Shown here: one piece after another, positions 11,480 through 22,400 of the stretch | Layout of the letters: every line of letters starts with the position of its first letter | How positions within the stretch are numbered: the first letter of the stretch is position 1 | Assembly (NCBI RefSeq): GCF_000471905.2 | Contig: NW_006500178.1 | Span: 2,733,957 to 2,797,956 of the forward strand | Direction: 5' to 3' | DNA from: Amborella trichopoda | Lineage: Eukaryota > Streptophyta > Magnoliopsida > Amborellales > Amborellaceae | Length of the DNA stretch: 64,000 nt | Notes under the pieces: model-generated | The model's database searches: none | Told to the model about the DNA's origin: nothing | Seen by the model: only the letters and a program-made list of their open reading frames with translations | Position numbers and translations under genes: made by a program

Positions 11480-11922
11480 TACCAAACCTCAAATAAATAA
11501 AAATAGGTAAATTTACCATAAATTATAAACAAACCAAAACACCAAGATTTATATGAAAAATCCTTCAAGGAGGGAAAATTGCGCACTACCATATATGAAA
11601 TCTATTGCGCAAAAAAATAATTACAATAGTTCTTCCCCAGTTAATCGGTCATAACTTGAGGATTACAAACAAGAAGAACAAGAAAACATAGGGTTATGTC
11701 TATGGGATCAATTTCATCTTCCTCCTCTTCTCAAAAAAATCATTTATTTCCTACATTTATTAGAAAATGCCAGCTTCGATCATGTGGAAAGCCCCAAACA
11801 TTTCAAGACGTTTGGTAGAAAAATCCATAGTATAAAAAACCTAGAGAAAGAAACAAAAGACTTTAACCTTTCTCTAAAATTTTTTGGCTCACCTCTTCCA
11901 ACAAAAATAAGGAAGACTCCAT
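11480..11922. repeat. Copia-LTR-like repeat R1, left part
   Basis: This segment matches 45,650-46,445 by eye (AATAATTACAATAGTTCTTCCC, GAGGATTA, AAAACATAGGGTTA, then TTTTTTGGCTCACCTCTTCC). The copia-A insertion begins immediately after it at 11,923, and R1 resumes at 31,677 beyond the far LTR. R1 therefore looks like an older LTR (minus strand) that copia-A landed in. The copy at 45.6 kb sits just upstream of copia-B gag, which supports the LTR reading. Confidence 0.55.
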
Positions 11923-12117
11923 TGCTAGATTTAGAGAAGATACAGAGTCTAGAGAGAGAAACTATCTTGATCAATTCTCATTAACAATGAATGAAACCCT
12001 AAAAAGGTTTATATACAAATACTTATTTAATGTAGACTACATTATCCCTATACAAATATACAATGACAATAAAAGACAACTGAAATTATACATTTTATTT
12101 TTGTATATATATTATTA
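11923..12117 (-). repeat. Copia-A 3' LTR (195 bp)
   Basis: The segment is nearly identical to 31,477-31,671 and exactly the same length (195 bp). In element orientation both begin TAATAATATATA and end CTA(G/A)CA. Outside it, on the left, is TCCAT at 11,918-11,922, matching TCCAT at 31,672-31,676 outside the other LTR. This is a clean 5-bp target duplication for one insertion. Confidence 0.9.
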
Positions 12118-12129
12118 CCTCCCTTCAAG
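12118..12129 (-). promoter_or_regulatory. Copia-A polypurine tract
   Basis: Minus-strand GCTTGAAGGGAGG abuts the start of the 3' LTR, as expected for the plus-strand primer of an LTR retrotransposon. Position next to the LTR edge is the main support. Confidence 0.75.
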
Positions 12130-12690
12130 CTGATGCGGACATGAGGAAAGCATTAGCTTGTCCACTAGAAATCATGGCGGCTCCGAGTAACAGATTTGGT
12201 GAAAATATAAGCTATTTGCACAGTAGAAGAAACATAAGGAAGAGATAATGTAACATCAAGATAGCGATCACGAACATAATAACAATCTACGTTAATATGC
12301 TTTGTACGTTCATGAAAAAAAATCTTAATTGCACTCTAGTTATCTGCATATAAAGCTGTGGGATTTGAAGTAGAGATACCAAACTCATTGAGAAGAGCAC
12401 GAACCTAACAATCTCACTAGCAATAGAGGACATAGCACGATACTCTGCTTCAATGCTTGACTTGAAAACAGTATCATGTTTCTTGCTCTTTCATGATATT
12501 AATGATGACCCAATAAACACACAATCTCCTGTAGTAGAAGGGCAAGTATCTAGATCACATGCCCAATCTACATCTGCATATGCACTAAGATCTAAAAAGG
12601 ATGTGGAGTCAAAGAATAATCCACAAATAGAAGTACCTCGAACATAGCGTAAAATTCAATGAACTGCTGATAGATGTGGTCGTTGAGGAT
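12130..12690 (-). pseudogene. Copia-A RNase H domain (broken)
   Basis: The minus-strand reading contains ILRYVRGT-like sequence, then AYADVDWA (first catalytic Asp region), STTGDCVFIGSSLIS, SSIEAEYRAMS (catalytic Glu) and LYADN (catalytic Asp), then the HERTKHINVDCYYVRD block. This is the standard copia RNase H order directly 3' of RT. In-frame stops (after SLIS and after LYADN) and small shifts break it. It runs straight into the polypurine tract and 3' LTR, so the 3' end of copia-A is structurally complete. Confidence 0.85.
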
Positions 12691-13293
12691 CTAAACAAAT
12701 TGGCTCACAACATGAACAACATATGCAATATCTGGGCGAGTCATAGTAAGATAGATGAGGGAGCCGACGAGTTTGCAATACAACGTAAGCTCAAGAACAT
12801 GATCTCCAACATGTGCAGAAATTTTAACATTGAGTTTCATGGGTGTATCAACAACCTTCGCATCATTCAAACGGGCACTGGAAACATGATCAAGTGTATA
12901 TTTCTGTTGATGGATGTAAATACTACGTTTAGAGCGAGAGATCTTAAGGCCAAAAAAATAGGATAATTCCCTAAGATCCTTTATTTGAAAATCTTCTTGC
13001 AATCGTAACTTCACATCCTTGATGGAAGTGAAATCATTGTTAGAAATAAGAATATCGTCAACATATAATAAAATAATATAAATTCCATGTTGTGTGGTAC
13101 GAATAAACATAGAGTGATCATGGTTACTTTGAGTGAAGCTAGTTGCAATAATGATAGCCCGAAAACGCTCAAACCACGCACGGGGAGCTTGTCTGAGACC
13201 GTAAATTGCTTTACGAAGTCGACAAACAAATGACTTATCTTGAGAAACAACACAGGTGGTTGACGCATATAAACTTTTTCTTGGAGTTTGCAA
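12691..13293 (-). CDS. pol: Copia-A reverse transcriptase, open segment
   Basis: A 200-codon open stretch of Ty1/copia RT (RVT_2 family). Visible motifs in order are KAIYGLRQAPRAWF, then LLYVDDILIS with the YVDD catalytic pair, then DLRELSYFFGLKI, a TPMKLN block, and LVGSLIYLTMTRPDIAY near the C-terminus. It is part of the Pol polyprotein and has no start of its own. Upstream RT sequence continues to about 13,743 in another frame and RNase H follows. This is the best-preserved coding piece of the 11.9-31.7 kb copia. The full polyprotein is broken, so activity is not expected. Confidence 0.9.
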   Translation of the reverse strand: MQTPRKSLYASTTCVVSQDKSFVCRLRKAIYGLRQAPRAWFERFRAIIIATSFTQSNHDHSMFIRTTQHGIYIILLYVDDILISNNDFTSIKDVKLRLQEDFQIKDLRELSYFFGLKISRSKRSIYIHQQKYTLDHVSSARLNDAKVVDTPMKLNVKISAHVGDHVLELTLYCKLVGSLIYLTMTRPDIAYVVHVVSQFV

Positions 13294-13911
13294 TTAAGGA
13301 ATGCATTTTTTACATACGTCTGCCATATGGGTCACTCACGAATAGACGCGAGTGCAATAAAGTACGAATAATCGTCATCTTAGCAACTGGAGAAAAAGTT
13401 TCTTCATGATTGATATCATGCTCCTGGGCATAACCCCGAGCAACTAATCAGGCTTTGTGTCAATTAAGAGTGCCATCAACTCGTAACTTGACTTTATAAA
13501 CCAATTTACTACAATGGCATGCTTTTCTGGGAGCAATGAGACCAAATCCCAAGCGTGATTTACCTCTAAAGCTGCAATTTCCTCATTCATAACTATACAC
13601 CAGCATTCAAAGTTAGATTCCTGAGAATAAGAAGATAGCTCATGAAACAATGGATTAGTGATGGTTGCAGGAGAACAAGTATGACATAGGCTAACCACTA
13701 GTAATTTAAGACGATCAGGTGGAATAGGCTTTTGAAGTGACAATCGAAGGTGAACAGGACCGATAGAAGAATCAACAACTGGAGGTGATGCATGATCATC
13801 ATTTGAGAAGGACGGCTCATCAGAGGTAGTTACTGAATGTGGTAATCCTTGATTTTCATGATAATGAGAAGGAGAAAAGAAAAACTCAGGTCCATGTGTA
13901 GTTAAATTACA
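13294..13911 (-). pseudogene. Copia-A RT N-terminus and integrase-RT linker
   Basis: The minus-strand open segment 13,444-13,743 holds the usual start of the copia RT domain (MNEEIAALEVNHAWDLV, then LPEKHA), preceded by a Pro/Ser-rich linker. Between 13,300 and 13,444 the frame is shifted. Copia-A sequence stops near 13,911, where the CT-rich Tat LTR begins. No copia-A integrase or protease is seen on either side of the Tat insertion, so about 2 kb of the element is missing. Confidence 0.8.
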
Positions 13912-15947
13912 TCTTTTCTCTCTCCTCTTTTCTCTCTTTTCTTTATTTCTTTCTCTCTCCTCCTCTGTTTTCTCTCCCCCTTATTTCTTTCTCTCTCTTC
14001 CTCTTCTTCTCTTTGTCTATCTCATCTCCATCTCAAGCATGCACGACAATAACTATTGTCATGCATGTCTCTCTCTCTTGTCCTCTTTTTCTCTTTGTCT
14101 CTCTCATCTCTATCTCAACCATACATGACAGTAACCATTGTCGTGCATGTCTCTCTCTTTCTCTCTCTACTTATTCTTTCTTCTTTTCTCTCTGCTTTCT
14201 TTCTTTTCCAATTCCCCCTCTTTATTAACCTTCTCCTTCCTTCTCTCTCTACTTTCCTTTCCTCTTTTTCTTCCCTCAACCCTCTTTCTTCCTCTCTATC
14301 TTTACCCTTTTATTTCTTTTCTCTCTCCTCTCTAGTCATGCACGGTGATACCCATCGTTGGGCATGACATTCTCATTCTTCCCTTATCCTCAGGAAATAT
14401 GCACAGTGAGCTGCACGTTAACTCGAGTGGCAGGTTGAGCCTCTTTCCAAGTTTCTCCTTACCATGTTGTGCACGACGATGCTCATCGCTGCACATGACA
14501 TTGCTTTCATCATTTTTGACAAGGACACTGAACCGGGCCCTTCCCCGAATGGTGAGTCGGGTCGTGTTTGAGTCCCTTACGACACGAGCGGCAATGCCTA
14601 AAGTCGTACGTGTCTTTCCCTTTCTCGTTCTTGTCTCTCTCTCTTGACATGGACGGCGAAAACCCACCGTCGTCCATGCTCTTTCTCTCTCCTTTCATAG
14701 ACGGCAGAAGCCCATTGCCGTCCAAGTTCTTTTTTTTCTCTCTCTCCTTCGTCATGGATGGCAGAACCCTATTGCCGTCCATGCTTCTGTCTCTCTTCTC
14801 TCTCCTCTGTCATGGATAGCGGAAGCTCATCGCTGTCCATGCTTCCTTGTCTCTTGTCTCTCCTCTGTCATGGACGATGAAAGTTGCTTCCTTCTTCCTT
14901 CTCTCTCCTCTGTCATGAACGGTGAAAGCTCATCGCCGCCGATGCTTCCTTCTCTCTTCTTTTTTCTCTCACCTTTCTTCTCTCTCTCTTCTATTCTTTC
15001 TCCTTTCTCTCCCTTCTCTTCTCTCATTCACTTCGTCTCTCTCCCCCTTCCTTCTGTCTCTCCGTTCTTTCTCTTCTCCCTTCTCCCCCTTTTCTCTTTT
15101 ATCTTCTTTCTCTCTACATTCCTCTCTACTGTTTTCTTCTTTCTTCATCTTTTCTTCTCTCTCCTCTCTTCTATCTCTTCTCTTTCTTTTCTTCTCTTTT
15201 CATTCTCTTTTCGCCTATCTCTTTTTTTCTCTCTCTTTGTCTCTTTACTTTTCTTATCTCTCCTCTTTCTCTTTCTGCTTCCTATCTCATTCACGGTAGT
15301 CTCGTTGTCGAGCAGTATTGCTGTTGTGCCATTCTAAGTTACCGTGCCGATTTTGCTGCCACATCGATTAGTGCTGGTATTTTGCCGTCGAGTAGTATTA
15401 TTGTCGTGTCAGTCTGTGTTACCGTGCCCATCTTGCTACCACGTCAGGTCAATCATCATTCTGATCTAGCCACTGTGTTAGGTTAGCCACCCAGTAAAAT
15501 GTTTCTTTCTTTTCTTTTCTTCTCTCTTCTTCCCTCTCCCAACCCTCATTTCATCATTTCTTCTCTTGTCTCCTTTGAATGTGCCAGTGTACATTCACCC
15601 AAAGACAAAGTGGGGTCCCTCGGCCCACTTGTCTTGTAAAATTAACTATGTGTGTACGATCACAGAAACAAGAGAATACAAGCCAAGGGAGGTAATTTCG
15701 AACCAGTTGTATGACTGTGAGGCTTTCCAACGTGATCTAAGAGAGCGCCCACATGAGTCAACCCGAGTGAATCACGGACCCAAGTGAGGTGTGTCCCGCC
15801 TCACAACACATTCCTCTCTCATTGGTTGGTATACCTACCCTTGTTCTTGGACAAAGTTCCCAAAAGAGCGATCTCACGTCCCGAGTTCCCTTTGCAACTC
15901 AAGACACGTGTCACCAGATCTGGGGGCGAGATCAAGGCATCTAACCA
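13912..15947 (+). repeat. Tat-type element 5' LTR, 5'-truncated
   Basis: The segment matches the LTR at 27,291-30,379 but lacks roughly its first 1.2 kb. It is extremely CT-rich and contains tandem fold-back units (14,640-14,945). It ends with a well-conserved 300 bp shared with the right LTR (GGTGTGTCC(C/T)GCCTCACAAC, TCATTGGTTG, GACACGTGT, CTAACCA). The primer site follows 3 bp later. The CT tracts create long Ser/Leu/Phe-rich frames that are not genes. Confidence 0.85.
14640..14945 (+). repeat. Fold-back minisatellite in Tat LTR (left copy)
   Basis: Units of about 55-60 bp repeat five to six times. Each has an inverted pair (CATGGACGGC... and ...GTCCATGCTT) around AGAAGC(T/C)CA(T/C), separated by CT-rich spacers. 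Each unit can therefore form a short hairpin. The same array lies at 29,070-29,365 in the right LTR. Confidence 0.8.
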
Positions 15948-15950
15948 GCT

Positions 15951-15968
15951 TGGCGATTCCACTGGGGA
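15951..15968 (+). promoter_or_regulatory. Primer binding site of the Tat-type element
   Basis: TGGCGATTCCACTGGGGA starts 3 bp after the LTR end and begins with TGG, complementary to the CCA end of a tRNA. Primer sites of the form TGGCGACTCNNCTGGGGA are known for Tat/Ogre-group plant gypsy elements. The tRNA species was not determined. The right LTR lacks this sequence after its end, which fixes the LTR boundary and orientation. Confidence 0.75.
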
Positions 15969-17824
15969 CATGCTACCCCTTCATTGGATCGTACTTGTTT
16001 AGCTAGTTTCTCCTTTGTTTTTTGGTTTTCACACACCACATGGCTTCTGGGTTCCTTAACCCATTCATCTGGATCGGTGATTTTCTCATCCTTGCATTTG
16101 TGAGCTTTACTCGAGAACAAGTTCCTCGAACTTCGTTCCCAAATTTTCTTTTGAGCAAAGACCTAGTGTCTAGCTCCCAGGTCTTAACCTAGATAGGAGT
16201 GAGGAGCGACTTAAAGGTCCTTAACTCCCCATCTCCCTGCCCTGGTGGAACCCCCACCAAAGCACTCTGCATTGGTAGCGCATCTGCTACCACTCATAGT
16301 ATGCACCCTGTCACCGGCAAGTCACTTATCGATTGTATTACTGAGGGACGTCGGAAGGAGAGGAAGTTGTCTTTGCTTCTGTGGGTCGCCGCAGCCACCC
16401 CCCACATTCTTGCATCACCTTGGGTCTCTATGATTAGAGACTCAACACATCGAGGAGGAGACCCTGGGGCCTCCACCTCACGCACATACACTAAGGCTCG
16501 TGGGTCATCCACTCAAGCCACACCTCGGGGTAACCCTCGTGTTACCTTGAGTCAAAACCTGTGCGCATGCATATGCATCTCACCACTCAGGGCAGCACCG
16601 TTGTTGTGCCAACTCGAGTACACGAAAGGTGACCCCCTCGTCCTCCTTCTCAGCACACACTAGTGCACCCTGTAAGGGGCAGACTCTCACTTGTTCCCTT
16701 GCAGACACCTGCTCGCAGTTCTCGGCCTCCTAAGGCAGGACCACCTGTTCAAGCCCGGGCTGACCCCCAAGTGACCTGGAATGCTACTTCAAGGGGCGTA
16801 CACGTGCCATCTTTCAAGGCCACTGCTTGCTCCTGACCCAGACATCGTCGACAGCCGGTCCTCTCTTCTTCCGCCCTTTCTCCTCTCGACGAATATCTCA
16901 AGACCTGGTACTCGAAGGTTTTCCCTGAGAGTATCATCCTCAGCCAACCCCGTCAGGTTGGTTATGCCTCTGGATCCCACAAAGGAGTTTGGGGCAAAGG
17001 CCTGATGATTGATGAAGTTTTACAAGTTCCTAGGCAGTAGCCTAAGTTGGCCCCTGTCGATGGTCCACATTCACTGCCCCATCTTATGGACATGGCCCTC
17101 TCATGCTCTAAGAAGGCGGGTCAACCTCGATCCCAGTCTCAATTTTGGAGAGAATTTTATCGCAACCTCAAAGATAAGCAAAACAGAGGACTGCAGATCC
17201 TGATTAACGAGTCGACCAGGAAAGTCGGGTGCCCCAGCTCCAAGGGTCTCCTTCCCTAAAATCCCTTCTACCCACTTTGAATCACAGAGACTGAAGAAGA
17301 GGTGCGAGAATTCTGCACCATGGTCAGCTTCATAGAAGATGACCCAACCACCCAACAACCACAGTTCCAAGACCGTCAAGAACCGGTCCTCACACGGTCA
17401 GCGTAAAAGACTCGAGTCCAGTCGGGGCATGCTGACCCCTTGCTAACCGATTTGCCACATGCGACCCGCCAAACTCGGAAATCCCCAACTACACCTAAGG
17501 CTGACCTCCCTGGAGAAACAGTCAACATTATGGTTGTAAACGAACCTAGTGACAATCAGGAAGAACGCATGAATAGGTTCGAAGACATGACACGCACAAT
17601 GATGGAGAAGATTAACCGCATGGAAACCATGCGACACTCGTCTAACCATGAGGCCAACTCCCATCACTCAGACTACCCAAACCAAGCTGGTTGCGCAATC
17701 AAGCAAGTCAGCAGCCCAAAATAAACCTCTTCCACCTAAACTTACTCCTCAACCCATTATACCACCAAAGCCAGTGGCAGGACTAAGAACACAAAAGGCT
17801 GACAAAGAAAAGGTGAAATAAGAT
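15969..17824 (+). pseudogene. Degenerate gag region of the Tat-type element
   Basis: This is the internal region between primer site and protease, where gag should lie. Open pieces at 16,199-16,663 (154 codons), 17,047-17,259 and 17,440-17,724 (94 codons) are in different frames. The last contains an acidic/Met-rich helix (DMTRTMMEKINRMETM) that resembles the helical linker before the protease in Tat elements. I do not see a Gag core or zinc knuckle. The region differs in composition (GC-richer, many CTCG/GACC words) from the AT-rich flanks. The assignment rests on position, so it is moderate only. Confidence 0.5.
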
Positions 17825-18480
17825 GTGATAGGACACTTAAGGAAGCTTTCAGCCCTTCTCAGTATCTATGATTCCCTCATGCTCTCAAGGGATTACTGTA
17901 TGGCTTTGGTTCAGTCTTTTTCCAATCCAGAGGTATACGAGATCGAGGTGGAACCCATTGAGGTGGACCCAACGATCTTAAGTGGATGCTTGGCGATCAC
18001 CTTCTCAGAGGATGATTTGCAATTGGGAGAAAAATTTCACAATTGCCCTCTCTTTGTGACTGGTGAGTTACATGCATGCCCCATCAACCAAATTATGTTG
18101 GATGGAGGGTCAACAGTCAACCTTATCCCAAGGAGAATCCTCACTCGTTTGGGATTAGGGTCTGAGGATCTCACTCCGACTCACATCACAGTCTAGGGGT
18201 TCAACCAGTCAAGAGAGAAGCCAGCTGGCACCGTCCGCCTTAGTCTCAGGATCGGTGAATTAAACGATTACGCCCAATTTCATGTGATTGACAATGACAC
18301 ATCCTACAACATCCTTCTCGACTGCCCGTGGCTCCATGATTAGGAGGTGGTTCCATCCACATTGCATCACTGCTTCAAGTATAGTTGAGATGGGAGACAG
18401 TATACGGTCTATGTTGATAGAAGACTGTTTCCTGTAGTCGAAACTCACTATACTGATGCCAAGTATTACTTCACAGATTC
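17825..18480 (+). pseudogene. Tat-type retropepsin region (broken)
   Basis: The plus-strand reading gives FSEDDLQLGE, then FVTGELHACPINQIMLDGGS and TVNLIPRRIL, with LDGGS at the position of the aspartic-protease active-site triad. This continues past an in-frame TAG at 18,194 into GFNQSREK, FHVIDNDTSYNILL and CPWLHD, the C-terminal half typical of the Tat retropepsin, ending near DAKYYF. Two more in-frame stops (after CPWLHD and after HHCFKYS) inactivate it. The usual LD(T/S/N)G(A/S) core is altered to LDGGS, which also appears in some relatives. The family call is confident; the exact domain limits are not. Confidence 0.8.
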
Positions 18481-19300
18481 GGTGTCATTCCAAAAGTTAG
18501 GAGAAGGTGATCACCGGTTTGTGAAGAAGGCAGAACCTTCGCCTCATGAAGATGTTGAGGACATTGGGAGAACAGTCGTACGCATGTTTAAAGAGGAAGA
18601 AAGACAAGGCAAAATTCTCCCTCTGACTCCCATTCATCCCACTATGCCATCCATCATCCCTGAGGAAAATCCATCTTCCCCTGAAGATGAGGTTTCCCCC
18701 TCTGCTTCCAGTACTGATCCACCTTCTCAAGAAGATGAACCAGAAGACACTCTCGAGATTGAGGAATTTATGGGGATAGATTTTCTTGCTCCGAAGATCA
18801 CCAACATGCCAGACAATCAAAACGTCTTGCACATCCCCATTGCACTCTTGAAAGAAGAATTGGTGCACTAGCCGCAGCGAAAGGTCTTGCACTTCCCTGA
18901 TTGTGTGGGAAAAGAGCAGTTAAGGAAAGGACAACCCTCTTGCCCTTAAGAGTAGGATCTCCTGACGGGTTAAGAAGCGACGATCACAGTCTCCAAAACC
19001 AATTGGGGGTTATGCGTATCGCTTCAAAAAACCTAAAGGAGTTCGTGCCTGAGACCAAGAGCTACGACGGGCTTAGAGTGAATGCACCTCAAACAGAAGC
19101 CGAAGCGCCTCCTGATTGGACTATTTATAGTGAGCAGGCTCATCACATTATGAGAACAATGAATTATAAGCCTATGTTCAATCAAACATTAAGGGGAGAA
19201 GAACCAACTACTCCCCCATTCGAGGTCATTGAAGCTACAACGACTTGTCATAAAACAAAGCAAGGTGTAGGGTATTCCTCCATGTCCAAGAAACAATGAA
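18481..19300 (+). pseudogene. Post-protease segment of the Tat-type polyprotein
   Basis: Open pieces at 18,482-18,871 (129 codons, acidic and rich in Pro, Ser and Glu) and 18,901-19,299 (132 codons) are separated by stops at 18,871-18,900. In full Tat/Ogre elements a linker like this leads to reverse transcriptase. Here no RT motif follows, and the sequence ends at about 19,300, where the antisense gene's 3' UTR begins. The element is therefore non-autonomous in its present form. Confidence 0.55.
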
Positions 19301-19377
19301 CAATTGTAAGAGATAGAGTGCAAAGGAGAAAATGGAAAAAGAAAAATTAATGCATCATACTGAAGAAAAAGGAGAAT

Positions 19378-19383
19378 TTTATT
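19378..19383 (-). promoter_or_regulatory. Poly(A) signal of the antisense gene
   Basis: Minus-strand AATAAA lies about 75 bp beyond the last stop of the antisense coding region (19,455), within an AT-rich tail containing TTGTAAT. This is a plausible plant 3' UTR and suggests the antisense gene ends independently of the retrotransposon transcript. Confidence 0.5.
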
Positions 19384-19454
19384 CATAAACCAAGGGGATA
19401 TTACAAGTGTCGGAGTAAAAATAAGGGAAAAGAAAAAAAACTAAGATGATACTT

Positions 19455-22400
19455 TCAAAATCGATCAGTCACTTCATTGATCTTCCCCCTGTATGTTGCA
19501 GCTGATATCTTAGCCTGTTGGATGCGTCCCTTCATCTCTGTTACCATCTCAACCTCATGCTCCATCGAGGCAGTCCCTTTCTCCAAGGAGTACTCAAGGG
19601 TCAAAATATTATCGGCAAGCACTTTATCCTTTGCTTCCGAACCTACGGTCTCCTCCAATTTATCAAGCTCTCATGTCAGCTTTACTATCTCCGCCTTCAT
19701 GGTCATCACCTTGTTGTGGCAAGCGATGGCCTCCTCAGCAAGGTCGGATCTCTGAGAAACTACAACGTCTTGTTCTTGTAATTGAGCTTCTACCAGTTCG
19801 CGATGGTGCATGAGTGAGGACTCCAAAGAGGGCAATTGCCAACTCTCTAGCCACTGTGTAGTTATCTCCTCCTGCAAGGCCCTTATTCTCCACCCTTCCA
19901 GCTCATTTATGGTGCCATCGAAATATGGGAGGACCTCTGGTGCACCCCCTAGAAGGGCGATCTACCTTAACTTCTGGATTGCATTGTCAAGTTCAATAAG
20001 AGGCAGATCCTTCAGTCTCTGCATGCCCAGACGAAGTGCATCCATAATTATGCCCAACATCCCACTGCAGCTAGGCCTGGACGATGTTCTTGGGGCCGAT
20101 GCAATAGAAGGAGCATCAGTCTCAACGGTGGGGCTCGAAGGGATGATAGCTATGTGAGTCACTGGCTCTTCTCGAGCAATTGGGAAGCCCAAAGTCTCAT
20201 CATTTGCATATTCAGAGGGGGCCCCCGTCTCAAGTTGCTTGACCCCCATAGCATTAGCCTCCTCATTGGGCCTTTCAACCTCACCATTAGTAGGCTTGGT
20301 CCATTCAAGGCCAACCTCTTTTCTCTGCCCCTCATTCTCTAGAGCAGCCTCAACAAGGTAAATTCCCTCACTTTGACCTTCACCGTCTGGAGCCATCACT
20401 GAACCTCAACATGCTTCAAAGTAGCCTCTTCTTCTTGTCTCTTACCCTTAGGCACAATCTCGATAAGTTCACGGCTAGCGGCTTTTACCTCCTGAACTGC
20501 CACCTCAGCCTCGTCAAGTCTAGAGCTCACCTTCTCCCTTTGGTCTTCATCTTCTAGGACCACCACTTCAGCTACGACCTCTTCTACCTGGCCCACATCT
20601 TCTACAGCCAGAACCTCTGCCACAAAAAGCTCAACTCCCTCATCTTCCTGACCTACACCCTCTGGGGCCTCAGTCTCTGAACTCTCAAAAAGGCCTGGGT
20701 CTACACTACCCATTACTCCATCACTCAGGGCAACAACTTCCTAACACTCGGGCGTTTCATTCAACTATAGCCTCTGCTTTGGTTGAGGTAACAATCTCCT
20801 AAGGTTCGGAGGCCCTGTTGATTTCAGGTTCCTCCCTTGGAACAACAACTCCAGCATCTTCATTTCCAGTCGTGTCAATCTCCATTGGAGCCAGATCTGA
20901 CTCAGCAATTATTCTGGGAATTTCAGGCACCACCCCAAGCTCAGGTGTCCCCTCTCTATCAAAAGCAATGATGCTAGAACCAGAAGGGCTAGAGTCATCT
21001 ATCTCAGTCTCCGAAGAGGCCGAAAATAGCTCAGGAGTGACAGAAGGTGACTCAGAAAGAGCGGAAGGTGACTCAAAAAGAGCAACAGAGAATTTTAAAG
21101 ATACAGAAGATGAAGACCTATCAGCAGGTTCCAAGATGACAGCAAGTTTTGCACTCCTGCGTTTTCGCGCAAGCCTGACAACTCAGGGCGGAGCGCGAAT
21201 GACTGCGGAGGCAGCACGCTTCCTCTTCTTTCCTACCCCCAGTGGGGGAGCAGTTGTCTCAGAACTCCTCCCGCTAGAAGAACCTGTTGCAAGAGCACTA
21301 TGAGGGTCACTTCCTATCAATGCATTCAGGTCTTGGATCGGGTGCCCTTCATGACCCGGGACCTTTCGACCCTCCTTCCATTAGAAGATAGAGGTGAGGT
21401 TGTCAAAAAGGCTCCCCATCCTCTTCTCCATAACAAGAAATTGCGCTGAAGTTTCGTTTGCTGCTATCTCGCGAGGTATCCTAAGAGCCTCCCAATTCCA
21501 AGGGTAGTCCAAGGTAAAAATATCTCCTAGAGGAGGAGTCCTGAGTATCCTCTTTTGCATGGTATCTCGACGCCAATTGCAGTTCTCCCCTTTCTAGGGG
21601 TGATCAACCTCCCAGTACCCTCGGCTAATAATCCTCCACCAGCGCGCATAAGCCTCAGTCACTTGGGTCCTTCTGCTAAAATGTGGTACCACATACTTGC
21701 TGGCCTCAGTTATTTCTGAACATGTGGACCATGCGGTACGGATATGCCTTGGCAGCCATGATTCACAAAGAGTCCCTAGCTCTTCTTTCCAGCTAGTGTT
21801 TACTCTACCGTGATGTTTCGCGAAGAACACAGAGAAGGGGCAACCTTGATCGAGCCCATGCTGACGAGCTAATTGATGGGAGAAGTACCCTTCTAGTCTG
21901 GCATTGCGTGGGGTTCGATAGGCCAAAACCCCGCCTCTGACGCTCAAGATAAACATGAGCTCCTTGATGGTTGTAGGAGCACCATCTAGCTCCTTGCCCA
22001 GTTCATCAATGAAGGCACGGTCGGTAAAGCCTCCAACTAGAAAGGCGACCCAACACATGCTAGAGAACTCATTCCCAAACAAGTTACGAGCGTCCCCCGA
22101 GCTGTGAAAGATAGCCTTCTGCCCGGCAATCCTCATCAAGAAGGGGCATATCTTCTCCTTAGTGCTTAGACTTCTGACATAAGTGGCAGGGAAATATGCT
22201 CCTAGCCACTCGTATACATAATGGATGCGGCAAGGTGTCTTGAAGTCCCCTGGGAAAGCTTCGCCTCCAACAAGGCCATTGCCCCCCTCTTTGCCTTTAT
22301 AGGCCTTCCCTCTGGAGATGGCTCCCAGTCCGTGGTAAATACTGCATAGAACCGGTTGCGCAAGGGCGTACTGACCCCCCCCCCCCCCCCCCCCCCCTCC

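Noticed and set aside
12676..12966. Plus-strand frame of 96 codons
   Set aside because: Shadow of the copia-A reverse transcriptase on the opposite strand, which has clear YVDD and other RT motifs.
13910..15337. Long plus-strand frames rich in Ser, Leu and Phe (for example 14,870-15,337, 155 codons)
   Set aside because: They come from CT-rich LTR sequence, overlap in two or three frames at once, and contain no domain. They recur at 28.5-29.7 kb in the other LTR for the same reason.
20818..21303. Plus-strand frame of 161 codons in the Tat element
   Set aside because: Lies opposite the acidic tail of the antisense PMD gene. Its Ser/Glu composition mirrors that tail, and it has no motif of its own.
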